Shown: positions 45,661 to 54,530 of the stretch, piece after piece | Layout of the letters: every line of letters begins with the position of its first letter | Position numbering within the stretch: the first letter of the stretch is position 1 | NCBI GenBank assembly: GCA_963724135.1 | Contig: CAVRTA010000004.1 | Location: 1,123,243-1,187,242, forward strand | DNA from: DATLGB01 sp963724135 | GTDB taxonomy: Bacteria; Actinomycetota; Thermoleophilia; Solirubrobacterales; Solirubrobacteraceae | Direction: 5' to 3' | DNA length: 64,000 bases | The notes under the pieces: model-generated | Databases searched by the model: none | What the model was told of the DNA's origin: nothing | Seen by the model: the letters and a program-made list of their open reading frames with translations, nothing else | Program-made: the position numbers and the translations under genes

Positions 45661-47025
45661 ATGGCGGTCCGCCAACATGCCTTCTTGGCTGCCGCCGTCT
45701 TGCTCACGCTCGCGTTGCGGGCGCCCTTCTTCGGCGTTGACCTGACCTTAGACGAGGGCGGCCTGGCGTTCCTGGCGCGGCAGTGGGGGGAGGGTGGCGA
45801 CTTCCTCTACGGGCCTCACTGGGTCGACCGGCCGCCGCTGCTGCTGGCGCTGTTCAAGCTCGCGGGCGGGGACGCCGGCGTCCGGCTGCTCGGCGCCGCC
45901 GCGGCGGTCGCGCTCGTGGTGATCGCCCATGCGATCGGCCGCGAGCTCGCGGGGGAGACGGGCGCGCGGGTGGCCGCCCTGCTGACCGCGGTGATGGCGA
46001 GCGCCTGGGGGATCGCGTCGGTCTACACGCCCGCCGAGCTCGTCGCGGCGGTACCGGCCGGCGCCGCCGTCCTGTGCGCCCTGCGGCGCTGGTGGTTCGC
46101 GGCCGGTGTTCTCGCCGCGACCGCGATCTTCGTCAAGCAGTCCTTCCTCGACGCGGCTGCGGCGGGCGGCCTGCTCGTGCTGGTGCTGGCGATCCGGTCG
46201 CGCGACGTCCGGCCGCTGCTGGCCTACGGCGCGGGGGCGGCCGCCGTGCTCGCGGCCGCCGGCCTCTGGCTCGCGGTGGCCGGCCGTTCAGTGGACGAGC
46301 TGACCTACGCGATGTTCGGCTTCCGCCTCGACGCCGTGTCGGTGCTGACGGCGGACGGCGGCTCGCTCGCCGACCGGCTGGGCGGGCTGCTGCGCCCGGG
46401 GCTGCGCGCCGGCGTCCCGCTGGTGCTCGCCGTCGCGCTGGTCGGCCTGTGGCGGACGCGGAGCCTGCTGCTGGGCGCCTGGCTGCTGATCGCCCTGGTC
46501 GGGATCCTCGGCGGCGGCAGCTACTGGCCGCACTACTGGATCCAGGTCGTGCTGCCCGCGAGCGTGCTCGCCGCGGTCGCGCTGGCCGCGGCGCGCCCGG
46601 CCCTGCGCTGGGGGGTCGTCGGCGCGCTGGTGGCGCTCGTCGTCGCCGTCGACGTCCGCAACGCCAAGCGCATCGCCGACTACGAGGCGGGCTCCCCGGT
46701 CGTCGCGGTGGCCGACTACGTGCGCGAGCGTGCCGCGCCCGGCGACACGCTCTACGTCCTCTACGCGCAGGCCAGCGTCTACCACTACGCGCGGCTGCGC
46801 AGCCCGTATCCCTACCTGTGGAGCCTGATGCTGCGCACGATTCCGGGCGCGCGTGAGCGTCTCCTCGCGCTGCTGGAGTCCTCGGAGCGCCCGACCTGGG
46901 TGGTGCGCTGGCAGCGTCCCGGGCGCTGGTCGCTCGACGCCGACGGCGCGATCACCGCGGCGCTGCGCCAGCACTACCGCCCGGTCGCGACCGTCAGGGG
47001 ACGCGCGATCCTTCGGAGACGGTGA
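45661..47025 (+). CDS. Membrane glycosyltransferase, PMT/ArnT-like (GT-C fold)
   Basis: 454 aa with about ten hydrophobic helices. The first extracytoplasmic loop contains LTLDEGGLAFLARQW, with the conserved Asp-Glu of GT-C enzymes, and RPPLLLALFKLAGG is the typical loop preceding the second helix. A soluble C-terminal tail follows (VVAVADYVRERAAPGDTLYVLY). It would transfer a sugar from a polyprenyl-phosphate carrier to a cell-envelope acceptor. The 3' end overlaps the convergent diguanylate cyclase by 32 nt. Confidence 0.83.
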   Translation: MAVRQHAFLAAAVLLTLALRAPFFGVDLTLDEGGLAFLARQWGEGGDFLYGPHWVDRPPLLLALFKLAGGDAGVRLLGAAAAVALVVIAHAIGRELAGETGARVAALLTAVMASAWGIASVYTPAELVAAVPAGAAVLCALRRWWFAAGVLAATAIFVKQSFLDAAAAGGLLVLVLAIRSRDVRPLLAYGAGAAAVLAAAGLWLAVAGRSVDELTYAMFGFRLDAVSVLTADGGSLADRLGGLLRPGLRAGVPLVLAVALVGLWRTRSLLLGAWLLIALVGILGGGSYWPHYWIQVVLPASVLAAVALAAARPALRWGVVGALVALVVAVDVRNAKRIADYEAGSPVVAVADYVRERAAPGDTLYVLYAQASVYHYARLRSPYPYLWSLMLRTIPGARERLLALLESSERPTWVVRWQRPGRWSLDADGAITAALRQHYRPVATVRGRAILRRR

Positions 47026-47974
47026 CGCGCCCGGCCACCACGTGACGGCCGCGGCCCGCCTGCTTGGCGGCGTACATGGCGCGGTCGGCGCGCACGATCA
47101 GGTCGCTCGCGCTGTCGCTGTCCTCGGCGTGAGCGATGCCGATGCTGGCCGATACCGAGACCTTCTCGCCGCTCTCGAGCGTGACCGAGCGCTCGAGCTC
47201 GGCGATGATCCGCTCGGCGATCACGATCGGCCGCTGCCCGCCGTCGAGGTCCTCGCACAGCACCACGAACTCGTCGCCGCCCAGGCGGGCGACCGTGTCG
47301 GCCTCGCGGACGACATCGCTGAGGCGCTTGGCCACCGCGATCAGCAGCTCGTCGCCGGCGTGGTGGCCGTGGAGGTCGTTGACGCGCTTGAAGCCGTCGA
47401 GGTCGATGAAGAGGCCGGCCAGGTCGCGGCCCGTGCGGCGCTTGACCTGGAGCGCGTGGCCGATGCGGTCGAACAGCAGCGTGCGGTTCGGGAGCCCGGT
47501 GAGAGCGTCGTGGGTGGCCTGGCGCTCGAGCTCCTCGTGCAGGCGCCGGCGCTCCTCGTCGAAGCGGCGCGCCATGCGCACGATGCTCCCGTCGTTGTTG
47601 CGGGCGATGACGGCAGCGACCTCGGCGACGAGGTCGGGCGGGGAGTCGAGCCGCTGGGCCTCCTCGTGGACGGTCACGAGCAGCGCGTCACGCCAGGCCA
47701 GGTAGGCCTTGGTCAGCTCGGCCAGCGTCAGCCGATCGATCATGGCGCCGAGCTCTCCGAGCTTGCGCCGGTCCTCCTCGTCGATGTGGCGCCCGCCGAC
47801 GAGCCAGTTGCCGATCATGCGCGTGCTGGCGCGGTCGGCGTCGCCGATCGCCTTCAGCGCGACCGGGTCCACTCCTTCCGTGCCGTCCGGCCAGATCCGT
47901 TCCAGGACCCGGTCCGCCACATCGCCCGCCCGGCTGATGAGCGCAGTCCCCAGCTGCTCCCGATCGTCCCGCAT
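46994..47974 (-). CDS. Soluble diguanylate cyclase (GGDEF domain)
   Basis: 326 aa, no membrane helix. An N-terminal helical sensor region (about residues 1-160) resembles globin-coupled or RsbR-like sensor helices. A coiled-coil linker (EERRRLHEELERQATHDALTGLPNRTLL) leads to the GGDEF domain with GGDEF in VARLGGDEFVVLCEDLDGG and the D-L-D-G-F-K-R-V-N-D metal site. Predicted active c-di-GMP synthase. The stop overlaps the glycosyltransferase 3' end. Confidence 0.88.
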   Translation of the reverse strand: MRDDREQLGTALISRAGDVADRVLERIWPDGTEGVDPVALKAIGDADRASTRMIGNWLVGGRHIDEEDRRKLGELGAMIDRLTLAELTKAYLAWRDALLVTVHEEAQRLDSPPDLVAEVAAVIARNNDGSIVRMARRFDEERRRLHEELERQATHDALTGLPNRTLLFDRIGHALQVKRRTGRDLAGLFIDLDGFKRVNDLHGHHAGDELLIAVAKRLSDVVREADTVARLGGDEFVVLCEDLDGGQRPIVIAERIIAELERSVTLESGEKVSVSASIGIAHAEDSDSASDLIVRADRAMYAAKQAGRGRHVVAGRVTVSEGSRVP

Positions 47975-48037
47975 TACCCCGCTTATCGGCGCCTCGCCCT
48001 GGGATCCCAGCGGAACTGACGACTTCTGGCCGGATTG

Positions 48038-49087
48038 TCAGCGCAGGGCGTCGTAGACCGCATCGACCAGGGCCCGAGCGCGCGGGTTCTGCCAGCGCGG
48101 GCCGCCGCGGTTGGGCGTGTAGGCGAAGGCGAGGCCGGCATCGGGATCGGCGAACGCGAGCGCTCCGCCCACCCCGTAGTGCCCGTAGGCGCGCGGGCCG
48201 CGTCCGATCGGCCGCTCCGGGAGCGGGAGCTGGAAGCCGAGCCCGAAGCGCTGGTCGCGCTCGAGCACGACGTCGTGACCCTTGACGTGCTCGCTGGTGG
48301 CGAGCGCGAGCAGCCCGGGGTCGAGCAGCTCGCCGAGCGCCGCGTAGAACCCCGCCAGACCGCGGGCGGTCGCGTGCGCGTTGGTGGACGGGATGACGGC
48401 GGCGCGGAAGGCGGGCGTGTTGACGGTGCCGAGACCCGAGACACCGGGCGGGTTGAAGTACGCCGCCATCTGCATGGGGCTGAATTCACGTCCGCCGCCC
48501 TCGGTCGTCTCGCGCGTGAACTCGAAGTCGGCGACCGGCCAATCCCGCGGCGCGCCGTACCACAGCTCCGCGTCACCCAGCGCCTCGCGCAGCAGGTCAC
48601 TCGGCGTCCTCCCGGTCACGCGCCGCGCGACCTCGCCCAGCAGGAAGCCGTACGTGTTGACGTGGTAGCCGTGCGCCGTGCCCGGCTCCCACCACGGCTC
48701 CTGCTCGGCAAGAGCGGCGCAGATCGGCTCCCAGTCGTAGCCGCTCAGGGGCCTGGCCACGGCCGGCAGCCCGCCCCGGTGGGCGAGCAGGTGATGAACG
48801 GTCGCCTCCGCCGTGAAGCCCGGCCACAGGTCGGCGACGCGCGTCTCGAGCGCGACCCCGGTGCGCAGCACGAGCAGCGCGATCACGGGCTTCGCCGCGC
48901 TGAAGACGTCGACGACCGTGTCGGGCGTCCACCGTCGCGTGCGCCCCGCGTCGGCCCATCCGGTCCAGATGTCCACGACGGTGGCGCCGTCCGCGATCAC
49001 GCACACCGCGGCGCCGAGCTCGTCGTTGCCGCCCAGCGCGTCCGCCACGCTCGCGAAGCGCTCGTCATGCGTGCCGTGGACCTCCAT
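48038..49087 (-). CDS. Serine hydrolase, beta-lactamase class C/esterase family
   Basis: 349 aa. Catalytic S-x-x-K is FSAAKPV; the Tyr motif is HGYHVNTYGFLLGEV; H-x-G is AYGHYGVGGALAF. No signal peptide, so it is probably a cytoplasmic esterase (EstB-like) rather than a beta-lactamase. The start ATG 49087 (MEVHGTHDERFASV) is chosen; the open frame extends further upstream only because it runs through repeat P2. Confidence 0.86.
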   Translation of the reverse strand: MEVHGTHDERFASVADALGGNDELGAAVCVIADGATVVDIWTGWADAGRTRRWTPDTVVDVFSAAKPVIALLVLRTGVALETRVADLWPGFTAEATVHHLLAHRGGLPAVARPLSGYDWEPICAALAEQEPWWEPGTAHGYHVNTYGFLLGEVARRVTGRTPSDLLREALGDAELWYGAPRDWPVADFEFTRETTEGGGREFSPMQMAAYFNPPGVSGLGTVNTPAFRAAVIPSTNAHATARGLAGFYAALGELLDPGLLALATSEHVKGHDVVLERDQRFGLGFQLPLPERPIGRGPRAYGHYGVGGALAFADPDAGLAFAYTPNRGGPRWQNPRARALVDAVYDALR

Positions 49088-49128
49088 CGCCGCGATCACT
49101 ACCAGCCGGTGACCGCCGCCGCGCACCG

Positions 49129-49176
49129 GCCACCCCTGGATTTCACGCGCTCTGGCGCGGGAAACCCAGGGGTGGC
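49129..49176. repeat. Palindromic repeat family P2, copy 2
   Basis: Arms gccacccctggatttc (49129-49144) and gaaacccaggggtggc (49161-49176) pair with one mismatch; the loop acgcgctctggcgcgg adds an inner cgcgc/gcgcg stem. It shares both arms with 38710-38757. It lies in the 115-bp gap between two divergent genes. Confidence 0.7.
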
Positions 49177-49202
49177 CCGCCGACGTCGGGTACAACTTGT
49201 CC

Positions 49203-50663
49203 ATGACCCGCGCCTGGGCTATCGCGCTCGCAGTCCTCGCCGTCGCGCCCGCCGCCCACGCCCAGACCGGGCCACCGCTGCCGACCAACGACCTCCAGGG
49301 CGCGGTCGGGCTGATCTACGGCCAGACCCCGCACCCCGCGCCGTGGCAGCGCGACGAGCCGGTGCTCAAGCCGGTGCCGCGCGCGCGGTGTGACCACCGG
49401 TCGACGCCGCTCAAGGGCATGCAGGGGCGCGTCCCGCAGGGGGCGGTCGACTCGCCGCAGGCCGCGGAGGGCTGGACGTGCAACGTCCGCGTCGTCAGCC
49501 ACTACGCCACCCCGGGCGGCTTCCGGGTCTGGCGCTACGTCGATCCCGCCGGCCACGCGTGCGCCTACTACGACACCTCGATCGGCGAGTCGGGCAATGC
49601 GGTGTCGCTCGCCACCGGCCCGACACAGGGGATCGTCGTGCTCGACATGAGCAACCCGCGCAAGCCGGTGGAGACCGCGCGGCTGACCGCCCCCGCGATG
49701 GTCAAGCCGCACGAGTCGCTCAACCTCCACCGCCGCCGCGGGCTGCTCGCCGCCGAGGCCGGCAGCGCCGGTACCGCCCCGGGGGTGATGTCGATCTACG
49801 ACGTCAAGTCCGACTGCCGGCGGCCGATCCACCTCACCGACTACGCGGCGGCGCCGTTCGGGCACGAGAGCGGCTGGGCGCCCGACGGCAGGACCTACTG
49901 GCTCGCCGGTGGCCAGGGCATCGCCGCCGTCGACGTGACCGACCCGCGCAACCCGTACACGATCACCACGATCAACGAGTTCGCCCACGGCCTCAGCCTC
50001 ACGCCCGACGGGAACGTCCTCTTCGACACCAACGCGATCGACGGCGGGCTGAACATCCTCGACGTGAGCGAGGTGCAGGCGCGCAAGCCGAACCCCGTCG
50101 TGACCGAGATCAGCCGCCTGACGTGGGAGACGACCTCGATCCCGCAGAACTCCAACCCGATCGTCATCAAGGGCAAGCCGTACCTGCTCGAGTACGACGA
50201 GTTCGCCTTTCGCTTCAACCCCTACACCCGCAACGACCTCGCCGGCGCCGCCCGGCTGATCGACATCTCCAACCTCAGAAAGCCGCGCGTTATCTCCAAC
50301 CTGCGGCTCGAGGTCAACATGCCCGCCAACCACCGCGAGGCCGGCGACGACCCGAACTTCATGCCCGACCCGGGGCTCAGCTACGGCGCCCATTACTGCA
50401 ACGTCCCGCGCCGCGTGAACCCGGTCATCGCCGCCTGCACGTTCCTGAACTCGGGGCTGCGGATCTTCGACATCCGGCGCCCCCGCCGCCCGCGCGAGCT
50501 CGCGTACTACATCTCGCCGCCGGCCGAGAACACGGGCGGGAAGGCGGACGCGGCGTTCTCGCAGCCGGCGTTCGACCCCCAGCGCCGGCACGTCTACTAC
50601 ACCGACGCGGCGAGCGGGTTCTGGGTCGTGCGCCTGAGCCCGGCCGCCTGGCCGCGCCGCTAG
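49203..50663 (+). CDS. Secreted LVIVD-repeat beta-propeller-like protein
   Basis: 486 aa with signal peptide MTRAWAIALAVLAVAPAAHA. It contains several LVIVD-type repeats of the form (G-I-x-V-x-D-x-S-N-P-R-x-P): GIVVLDMSNPRKPVETA, GIAAVDVTDPRNPYTI, LNILDVSEVQARKPN, ARLIDISNLRKPRVI, LRIFDIRRPRRPRELA. These fold as beta-propeller blades. No enzymatic motif; likely extracellular binding or surface protein. TACAAC lies just before the start. The stop overlaps the convergent DUF3089 gene by 4 nt. Confidence 0.8.
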   Translation: MTRAWAIALAVLAVAPAAHAQTGPPLPTNDLQGAVGLIYGQTPHPAPWQRDEPVLKPVPRARCDHRSTPLKGMQGRVPQGAVDSPQAAEGWTCNVRVVSHYATPGGFRVWRYVDPAGHACAYYDTSIGESGNAVSLATGPTQGIVVLDMSNPRKPVETARLTAPAMVKPHESLNLHRRRGLLAAEAGSAGTAPGVMSIYDVKSDCRRPIHLTDYAAAPFGHESGWAPDGRTYWLAGGQGIAAVDVTDPRNPYTITTINEFAHGLSLTPDGNVLFDTNAIDGGLNILDVSEVQARKPNPVVTEISRLTWETTSIPQNSNPIVIKGKPYLLEYDEFAFRFNPYTRNDLAGAARLIDISNLRKPRVISNLRLEVNMPANHREAGDDPNFMPDPGLSYGAHYCNVPRRVNPVIAACTFLNSGLRIFDIRRPRRPRELAYYISPPAENTGGKADAAFSQPAFDPQRRHVYYTDAASGFWVVRLSPAAWPRR

Positions 50664-51961
50664 CCCGGCCGCGAGCAGACCGGGCGCGGCCGGGACAGCT
50701 CCATGCGCCGGGGGGCGCCGCGCTTGAGGCGCAGGCGTGCCCGCACCTCGGTGGTGCCGATCCGGATCCGCGCCCGCCGCACGAAGCCGCGGTCGCGCCC
50801 GGCGAGCCGGGCGCTGACGCCGCCGCGCACGCAGTGGGCGCGCAGCGCGATCACGGGGTGCTGCCAGCGCTCTGCCTGCCGCGCGACGAGCGCGACGAGC
50901 GGGTCGAGGGTGATGTTGACGTCGACGAGGTGGGTGCCCCAGGTGTCGTCGGGGAAGTAGTTCGGCCGCCGCGAGTTGCCGATCGGGTCGTAGCGCAGGA
51001 CGTGGGCGCCGTTGATGCGCCGGCAGGCGCCCTGGGCGCGGTCGGGCGGCACGACCCAGGTCGTGGCCGCGCTCGGCGGCGGACCGCCGGCGGTGATCAC
51101 GATCCCCGCCTGGATCGGCCCGGTGGCGAACGGCTCGCTCGGGGTCAGCAGGTGCAGCGGCTGGCCCGGAAGGCCGGCCAGCGGACGCGGGTCCGTGCAC
51201 GCGATCTCATACCCCTCGCCCCCGACGAAGCCCGCCGGGTTCGGGGGCGCGGGCGGGTTCGAGCGCCCGTAGCGGGAGTCGTCGGGCGGGTCGGTCGCGA
51301 ACGTGGAGTAGGCCACGACGCAGGCGACCTGCGCCTGGCGCGTGCACAGCGGCATGCGGCGGAAGTCGCCACCCACGACCTTCCCGGCAGGAACGGTCAC
51401 GTTGCCGCCCAGCAGGATCGCCCCGACGATCCGCCGCAGCTGCGCGGGATGCGGCTCGATCTCGGTGCGCAGCAGGCGGCGCAGGACGCCCGTGCCCTGG
51501 GAGTGGCCGACGAGCATCACGTCGCGATCGGAGCGCTCCAGGTACTCGCGCCACGCCTCGAGCACGTCGCCGTAGGCGAGCTCGCGGTCGGCGCCGCCGG
51601 CCTGGATCGAGAGCAGCGTCGCCTGCCGGTAGATCGGCGCCCAGATCTGGCACTGGGTGTCGAAACGCGCCGCCTGGTACTTGGCGATCGACACGAGCTC
51701 CGGGTCACGGCTCTTGTCGGCGTTCGGACTCGTCTGGTTGGAGACGGTGGGGTAGACGTAGAAGCAGTCGACGCGCCGCTCGCCCAGCGGGGGCCGGATC
51801 ACCCGATCGGGATTGCCCTGGTAGGTCGTGTCCTGCGGGATCTCGCACGGGTTGTCGGCGAGTCCCGGCCGGCACAGCCACACGACGTCGGCGCTCGCGG
51901 CCGGCGCGGCGAAGAACAGTGCCAGCACGGCGATGCAGATCGCCCTGCCCATTGCGAGCAT
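50660..51961 (-). CDS. Secreted DUF3089 alpha/beta hydrolase (lipase-like)
   Basis: 433 aa with signal peptide (MLAM)GRAICIAVLALFFAAPAASA; starts at ATG 51961 or 51952. DUF3089 features: WLCRPGLADNPC, VDCFYVYPTVSNQTSPNAD, nucleophile elbow VMLVGHSQGTGVLRRLL, and RYDPIGNSRRPNYFPDDTWGTHLVDVNI near the catalytic His. A basic C-terminal extension (GGVSARLAGRDRGFVRRARIRI) follows. Probable lipase/esterase; substrate unknown. Confidence 0.85.
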   Translation of the reverse strand: MLAMGRAICIAVLALFFAAPAASADVVWLCRPGLADNPCEIPQDTTYQGNPDRVIRPPLGERRVDCFYVYPTVSNQTSPNADKSRDPELVSIAKYQAARFDTQCQIWAPIYRQATLLSIQAGGADRELAYGDVLEAWREYLERSDRDVMLVGHSQGTGVLRRLLRTEIEPHPAQLRRIVGAILLGGNVTVPAGKVVGGDFRRMPLCTRQAQVACVVAYSTFATDPPDDSRYGRSNPPAPPNPAGFVGGEGYEIACTDPRPLAGLPGQPLHLLTPSEPFATGPIQAGIVITAGGPPPSAATTWVVPPDRAQGACRRINGAHVLRYDPIGNSRRPNYFPDDTWGTHLVDVNITLDPLVALVARQAERWQHPVIALRAHCVRGGVSARLAGRDRGFVRRARIRIGTTEVRARLRLKRGAPRRMELSRPRPVCSRPG

Positions 51962-51993
51962 TGTGCAGGCTCGCGTGGGAGACTGCGCCGCCG

Positions 51994-52689
51994 ATGCCCA
52001 CGGGGCTGCTTTACGACCTTCACGGCAACCTGCCCGCGCTGGAGGCGGTGCTCGCCGACGCCGGCACGGTGCAGCTCGACGGCTGGGTGCTCGGCGGCGA
52101 CTACGCCAGCTTCGGGGCGTGGCCGGGGGAGGTGGTCGACCGTCTCGCCGAGCTCGACGGCGCGGTCTGGATCCGCGGCAACTGGGAGCGCTGGCAGGCG
52201 GGCGACGAGGCGGACTTCCCGCCCGTCGCCGAGCTGCGCGACGGCCTCGCCGCGGTTCGCGAAGCGCTCGGACGCGAGGCCGTCGAGCGCCTCGGCGGCC
52301 TGCCGGAGACCCATCGCGACGGCAACACGCTGTACTGCCACGGCGCCCCGCACAGCGACATGGCCTCGTTCCTGCCGCAGCGCGGCGCACACGACCGCGA
52401 ACTGCTGCACGGCGTCGACGCGGCGCGTGTCGTATTCGGCCACACGCACCTGGCGTTCACGCGCGAGCACGACGGGGTCACGCTCGTGAACCCCGGCAGC
52501 GTCGGCTTCCCGTTCGACGGCGACACCCGTGCGGCGTGGGCCGTCCTGCACGACGACGGCCGCGTCGAGCAGCGGCGCGTCGGCTACGACGTCGAGGAGG
52601 CGGCGAGTGCGCTCGCGGCGCGCTTCGGCGACGCGGCCTGGGTGCGTGGCACGGTCGCGCGGTTGCGCGCCGCCTCGTTCACGATCTAG
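51994..52689 (+). CDS. Calcineurin-like metallophosphoesterase (YfcE/MJ0936-type)
   Basis: 231 aa. Metal-binding motifs in order: YDLHGNLPALEAV (D-x-H), LGGDYASFG (GD), RGNWERW (GN-D/H), YCHGAP (H) and VFGHTHLAFTRE (GH-x-H), then VNPGSVGFPFDGD. The layout is that of small bacterial phosphodiesterases acting on bis-p-nitrophenyl phosphate analogues; natural substrate unknown. Divergent from the DUF3089 gene (33 bp). Intact. Confidence 0.88.
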   Translation: MPTGLLYDLHGNLPALEAVLADAGTVQLDGWVLGGDYASFGAWPGEVVDRLAELDGAVWIRGNWERWQAGDEADFPPVAELRDGLAAVREALGREAVERLGGLPETHRDGNTLYCHGAPHSDMASFLPQRGAHDRELLHGVDAARVVFGHTHLAFTREHDGVTLVNPGSVGFPFDGDTRAAWAVLHDDGRVEQRRVGYDVEEAASALAARFGDAAWVRGTVARLRAASFTI

Positions 52690-52861
52690 CTTTGCGGTCG
52701 CGTGTGTCGCCTGAGGCTCGCTATAGCGAGCGTTTCGCGACTCACATCGCTGAGACCGCGCTGGCGCTTCGAGGCGGAAGCAGGCCGGCCGGACTCCTTC
52801 CCTTGTCGAGCAGTCAGATCACAGCTCGCCAACTGGGGCGTCGGAGCTGAGCGGGTTTCGC
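52690..52861. other. Intergenic region with repeat P1 and a terminator-like hairpin
   Basis: 172 bases without a supported gene between convergent genes. P1 copy 2 occupies 52702-52745. At the other end ctgagcg (52847-52853) and cgctcag (52859-52865) form a short stem around ggttt at the 3' end of the minus-strand gene. A longer run of partial palindromes lies between. Nothing else recognised. Confidence 0.5.
52702..52745. repeat. Palindromic element P1, copy 2
   Basis: Outer arms gtgtgtcgc (52702-52710) and gcgactcac (52737-52745), one mismatch, enclose a perfect 16-bp palindrome gctcgctatagcgagc (52716-52731). It shares gtcgcctgaggc and gcgactca with the copy inside smc (5926-5967). Confidence 0.7.
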
Positions 52862-54457
52862 TCAGGAGACGGCCGTCGGGCTGACGACCTCGACGAGCGC
52901 ATCGACGCAGCGCGCGTCGAACTGGCGGCCCGCGTGGCGACGCAGCTCCTCGATCGCGTCGGCGGGCGGCATCGCGCGCCGGTAGGAGCGGTCGGAGGTC
53001 ATCGCGTCGAAGGCGTCGGCGACGAGCAGGATGCGCGAGGCGAGCGGGATGGCGTCGCCGGCGAGCCCGTCGGGGTAGCCGGAGCCGTCGACGTGCTCAT
53101 GCGAGTGCCGGATCCACGGCACGACGGGCTCCATGCTCGGGATGCGGGAGACCATCTCGGCGCCGATGACGCTGTGGGTCTTGACCTCGGTGTACTCGTC
53201 GTCGGTGAGGCGGCCCGGCTTGCGCAGGATGTGGTCGGCGACGGCGACCTTGCCGACGTCGTGCAGCGTGCCGGCGAGGCGCAGCAGGCTGATGTCGGCC
53301 GGTTGCCAGCCGAGGTGCTCGGCGACCCGCGCGGCCAGGTCGGCAACGGCGCGCGAGTGGTCGTGGACGACGTCCATGCGACGGTCGACCGCGTCCGCGA
53401 GCGTCGCCGCCCAGCTGAGGTCGACCGGGCCGAGCGCGCGCCCGTTGCGGCTGTCCTTGGCCGCGTAGAGGATCTCGTCGGCCTGCCGGAAGAGCTCGTC
53501 GGCTGAGGTCCCGTCGACGGGGAAGCAGGCGTGACCGATGCAGGCGGGCGAGACGCCGCGCAGGCTGGCGCGCACGCGCTCGAGCACCTCGTCCGCGTCG
53601 CCCTGCGCGACGCCGGGAAGCAGCAGCGCGAACTCGTCGCCGCCGATGCGGCCGACCTCGTCGCGCGGCCTGAGCTCCTGCTTGATCTGGTCGACGGTCC
53701 GGCGCAGGACGTCGTCGCCGGCGGCGTGGCCCTGCTGGTCGTTGAGCTCCTTGAAGTGGTCGAGGTCGAGCATCGCCAGCGTGAAGGGCCGGCCGTTGCG
53801 CGCGGCGTCGGCGAGCTCGGCGCCCAGGCGCTCCTCGAAGCCGCGGCGGTTGAGCGCGCCGGTGAGCGGGTCGGCGCGCGAGACGCGGGCGAGTTCGTCG
53901 CGCTGGGTGTCGAGCTCCGTGCGCTGGGCCTCGCGCACGTGCACCTGCCACAGGCACATGATGCCCGCACCGCACAGGCACAGCGTGAACAGGCTCGCGT
54001 ACGACATGTCGACGCCGGTCGCGAACGCGACTGCGAGGTAGCTGCTCGGCACCATCACCGCGCACGCGCGGGCAAGGTCGCGCGGATAGGACATGCCGGC
54101 GAACAGCAGCGGCATGAACAGCGGCAGCGCGAGCGGGCTGGGGTCGATCGGGTCGAGCACCGCGATCACGAGGATCCCGACGACGTTGGCGAGCGTCCAG
54201 CAGAAGAAGAAGGTCTCCCGCCAGCGCCCGGCGATCACGCGGTCGATGGGCAGGCTGCGGATGAGGAGGGCGCTGACGATGATCGCCGCGACCAGGATCG
54301 TCAGCACCGTGCGGTTGCCGACGTGCCAGGTCGCGACGAAGTAGCCGAGTCCGGCCCCGCCGATGCCGACCGACAGCACCGCGCCGATGTGCACGGTGGC
54401 GAGCCGGAACCGCAGATCTGTAGCGTCCGCCAGCGGGGACGAGGTGCCGAGCCTCAC
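52862..54457 (-). CDS. GGDEF and HD-GYP dual-domain c-di-GMP protein
   Basis: 531 aa. Six or so N-terminal membrane helices, then a GGDEF domain (active-site GGDEF in VGRIGGDEFALLLPGVAQG; D-L-D-H-F-K-E-L-N-D), then an HD-GYP phosphodiesterase domain (LAGTLHDVGKVAVADHIL with HD; IRHSHEHVDGSGYPDGL with HH...GYP). Both active sites look complete, so it may make and break c-di-GMP. The start is GTG 54457. A hairpin lies at its 3' end. Confidence 0.9.
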   Translation of the reverse strand: MRLGTSSPLADATDLRFRLATVHIGAVLSVGIGGAGLGYFVATWHVGNRTVLTILVAAIIVSALLIRSLPIDRVIAGRWRETFFFCWTLANVVGILVIAVLDPIDPSPLALPLFMPLLFAGMSYPRDLARACAVMVPSSYLAVAFATGVDMSYASLFTLCLCGAGIMCLWQVHVREAQRTELDTQRDELARVSRADPLTGALNRRGFEERLGAELADAARNGRPFTLAMLDLDHFKELNDQQGHAAGDDVLRRTVDQIKQELRPRDEVGRIGGDEFALLLPGVAQGDADEVLERVRASLRGVSPACIGHACFPVDGTSADELFRQADEILYAAKDSRNGRALGPVDLSWAATLADAVDRRMDVVHDHSRAVADLAARVAEHLGWQPADISLLRLAGTLHDVGKVAVADHILRKPGRLTDDEYTEVKTHSVIGAEMVSRIPSMEPVVPWIRHSHEHVDGSGYPDGLAGDAIPLASRILLVADAFDAMTSDRSYRRAMPPADAIEELRRHAGRQFDARCVDALVEVVSPTAVS

Positions 54458-54530
54458 GATCCGGTTAATCGGCCTGCGCGGCGCGGTCCGTGAGTCAACG
54501 CCGTCACAACTGGCCTGTCAGGCTCCCGCC

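Noticed and set aside
49088..49288. A longer N-terminus for the class C serine hydrolase.
   Set aside because: The extra sequence is translation through repeat P2 and lacks any signal peptide or homology.
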